7,043 bases of DNA from Akkermansia muciniphila (GTDB taxonomy: Bacteria; Verrucomicrobiota; Verrucomicrobiia; Verrucomicrobiales; Akkermansiaceae), in assembly GCA_943324575.2 (NCBI GenBank), contig CALPMD020000061.1, positions 1 to 7,043 of the forward strand. Reading direction: 5' to 3'. The notes under the pieces are model-generated. The model did no database searches and was not told where the DNA came from. It worked only from the letters and a program-made list of their open reading frames with translations. Positions 5,709 to 7,043 of the stretch are shown here, in pieces. The stretch's first letter is position 1. The number at the start of each line of letters is the position of its first letter. Position numbers and translations under genes: made by a program.

Positions 5709-6575
5709 ATGTCGCGCCTACTCACTCACGCCATCTCCATCGGCCTGATCGGCGGAGGTGTTTTTGCTGGGTCATTTGCGGCGCGCTCACTGTTCGCACA
5801 TTCAGATTGGGATGTCCCACTGAATCCCCTTGGGATCAATGGAAGCCCCTACGGAGAAATCCTAGCGATGGCAATGCAGGGGCAGATTGACAACCATTTC
5901 AAAGGAGCGATGGGAGGTGGCGCACGCCCACATCAAGTCGGTAAAGTCCCGGCGGCGAGCCAATCTGGTGCGGGCGGGTCACTAGGAGGGCGATTTGAAA
6001 ACCTCTTGGCCTCGCTGGATCGTGTCGCCGAGATCCGCACCAATCCAAAGTCCATCAGCGAGACCCACAAGCGCTACCTCCGCAGGCAAGTCGAAGACAA
6101 ACTCCGCTTTGCCTATCAGCTCGATCCCGCCCACTACGCGAACTACAATTCCCTACACTTTTTCCTGACCGAGCCCGAGCTGGGAACCCATCCCGAGCTC
6201 ACACCATCGGCCGCAAAACTCGCCGAGGACACCATTCAATACTGCCTCAAGCAGGACAACGACCCTAGACCGGCACTCACCGCAGCAGCTGCCGCGAGCA
6301 ACATTTTAGAACTCATATTCAACGATCAGCTCAACTCAAAATCGAAGTTCAGCACGATCCAAATGCACCAGTATTTGAATCTCCTCGATCACTGCATCGC
6401 CCGCTACATCGATATTTCCAGAGCCTGGGACCAAACCAAAAACTGGGACCTACTCTCGCCCCAACGCATCGCCGAATGTGATGAAAGATTCAATTTCATC
6501 CTCCACTTCAGAGACTCGGCGGAAGGAACCATCCGCCGCATTGAAGGGCGACCCTTTGAGCCGGCAAGACCGTAA
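5709..6575 (+). CDS. Unrecognised protein with N-terminal signal/anchor and alpha-helical domain
   Basis: 288 residues; I do not recognise a family. Residues about 8-30 (ISIGLIGGGVFAGSFAARSL) form a glycine-rich hydrophobic segment, either a signal peptide or a single membrane anchor, which places the rest outside the inner membrane. Residues about 66-95 are a flexible linker rich in glycine, alanine and serine. From about 96 to 288 the sequence looks alpha-helical and charged. The part around 117-153, with LRFAYQLDPAHYANYNSLHFF, resembles a tetratricopeptide-type repeat, but no clear repeat series is seen. There are no catalytic motifs. It starts 37 bases after the permease gene and ends 39 bases before the PilT-like gene, all on the same strand, so it may serve the transporter as an accessory periplasmic part. 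That link is inference. Confidence 0.7.
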   Translation: MSRLLTHAISIGLIGGGVFAGSFAARSLFAHSDWDVPLNPLGINGSPYGEILAMAMQGQIDNHFKGAMGGGARPHQVGKVPAASQSGAGGSLGGRFENLLASLDRVAEIRTNPKSISETHKRYLRRQVEDKLRFAYQLDPAHYANYNSLHFFLTEPELGTHPELTPSAAKLAEDTIQYCLKQDNDPRPALTAAAAASNILELIFNDQLNSKSKFSTIQMHQYLNLLDHCIARYIDISRAWDQTKNWDLLSPQRIAECDERFNFILHFRDSAEGTIRRIEGRPFEPARP

Positions 6576-6614
6576 GATCGCTTCTCAATAACCCACAGCT
6601 CACCACTCCGCTCC

Positions 6615-7043
6615 ATGTCTCTTTTTGCATCAAGCGCCCAACCGCCCGCATTGCCCGTCCAACCGCTGTCAGGCGAACGGTTGCATTTCGAACCCAGCAT
6701 GGGTGGCACGGACCTTCTCGGCATCATCTTCCGCGTCTGCCGCGATTTGAGCGTTTCCGATATCCAGATGCGGGCGGAACGACCCGTTTACATCCACACC
6801 AACAAGGGCATGGAGAAGCTGGATTTTTTGGGAATCCTGTCAGCCAGACACATGGATGAAATCCTCAAGGAGCTGATTCGCAACCGAGAGAGTGGCAGCC
6901 ACGGATTCGGCCAGGACCAAGGAATTGAAACGCGAATGGATGAACGAATCAATCTTGAGATTGCCAATTTCTCAGAGCGGCGAGTCGCTGATTTTTCCTG
7001 CAACGGAATCCCCATGAGTGACAGCGGTGACTGCTCTGGGCGA
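6615..7043 (+). CDS. N-terminal part of PilT/GspE-type secretion or twitching ATPase
   Basis: The frame is open from ATG 6615 to the last base, giving 143 residues with no stop; the gene continues beyond the window. After a proline-rich lead (1-30), residues 32-90 (DLLGIIFRVCRDLSVSDIQM, then RPVYIHTNKGMEKL and a helical stretch ending ILKELIRN) match the layout of the PilT/PilU N-terminal PAS-like domain: 'GxSDlHl...P..R.dG.l..l' followed by the helix before the ATPase core. Residues about 107-129 (DERINLEIANFS, ADFSC) fit the strand that precedes 'g.gRFRvN' in that family. The Walker A and B motifs would lie downstream and cannot be checked. The family's hexameric ATPases power type IV pilus retraction or type II secretion at the inner membrane. 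PilT, PilU and related paralogues cannot be told apart here. There is no Shine-Dalgarno sequence before the ATG. Confidence 0.68.
   Translation, partial: MSLFASSAQPPALPVQPLSGERLHFEPSMGGTDLLGIIFRVCRDLSVSDIQMRAERPVYIHTNKGMEKLDFLGILSARHMDEILKELIRNRESGSHGFGQDQGIETRMDERINLEIANFSERRVADFSCNGIPMSDSGDCSGR

Overview
The window looks like ordinary chromosomal DNA from a Gram-negative bacterium, most likely of the Verrucomicrobiota. Three observations point there. The amidophosphoribosyltransferase is of the long form (about 640 residues) that I associate with Bacteroidota and Verrucomicrobiota. Coding DNA is fairly GC-rich with a markedly AT-rich intergenic region. Almost no gene start has a Shine-Dalgarno sequence. 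The assignment is inference; no rRNA, tRNA, mobile element or CRISPR array is visible.

Layout: (1) Positions 1-258 hold the C-terminal end of a sugar nucleotidyltransferase with hexapeptide (left-handed beta-helix) repeats. (2) Positions 369-1028 encode a small secreted M23 zinc metallopeptidase in the same direction. (3) Convergent to it, on the minus strand, lies a two-gene purine operon, purM (3984-2989) followed by a long-form purF (2969-1044). These catalyse step 5 and step 1 of de novo purine synthesis. (4) An AT-rich divergent intergenic region (about 3985-4207) contains palindromes, candidate promoters in both directions and two hairpins in the purM leader. (5) On the plus strand four closely spaced genes follow: an ABC transporter ATPase (4208-4894), its probable membrane partner (4904-5671), an unrecognised membrane-anchored or secreted helical protein (5709-6575), and the N-terminal part of a PilT/GspE-type ATPase (6615-7043, runs off the window). 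Gaps of 9, 37 and 39 bases suggest co-transcription.

No clearly new biological system was found. The points most worth a second look are the structured purM leader, the PurF variant without iron-sulfur ligands, the ABC ATPase with alanine replacing the first Walker A glycine, and the unknown protein between an ABC exporter-like pair and a pilus-type ATPase.
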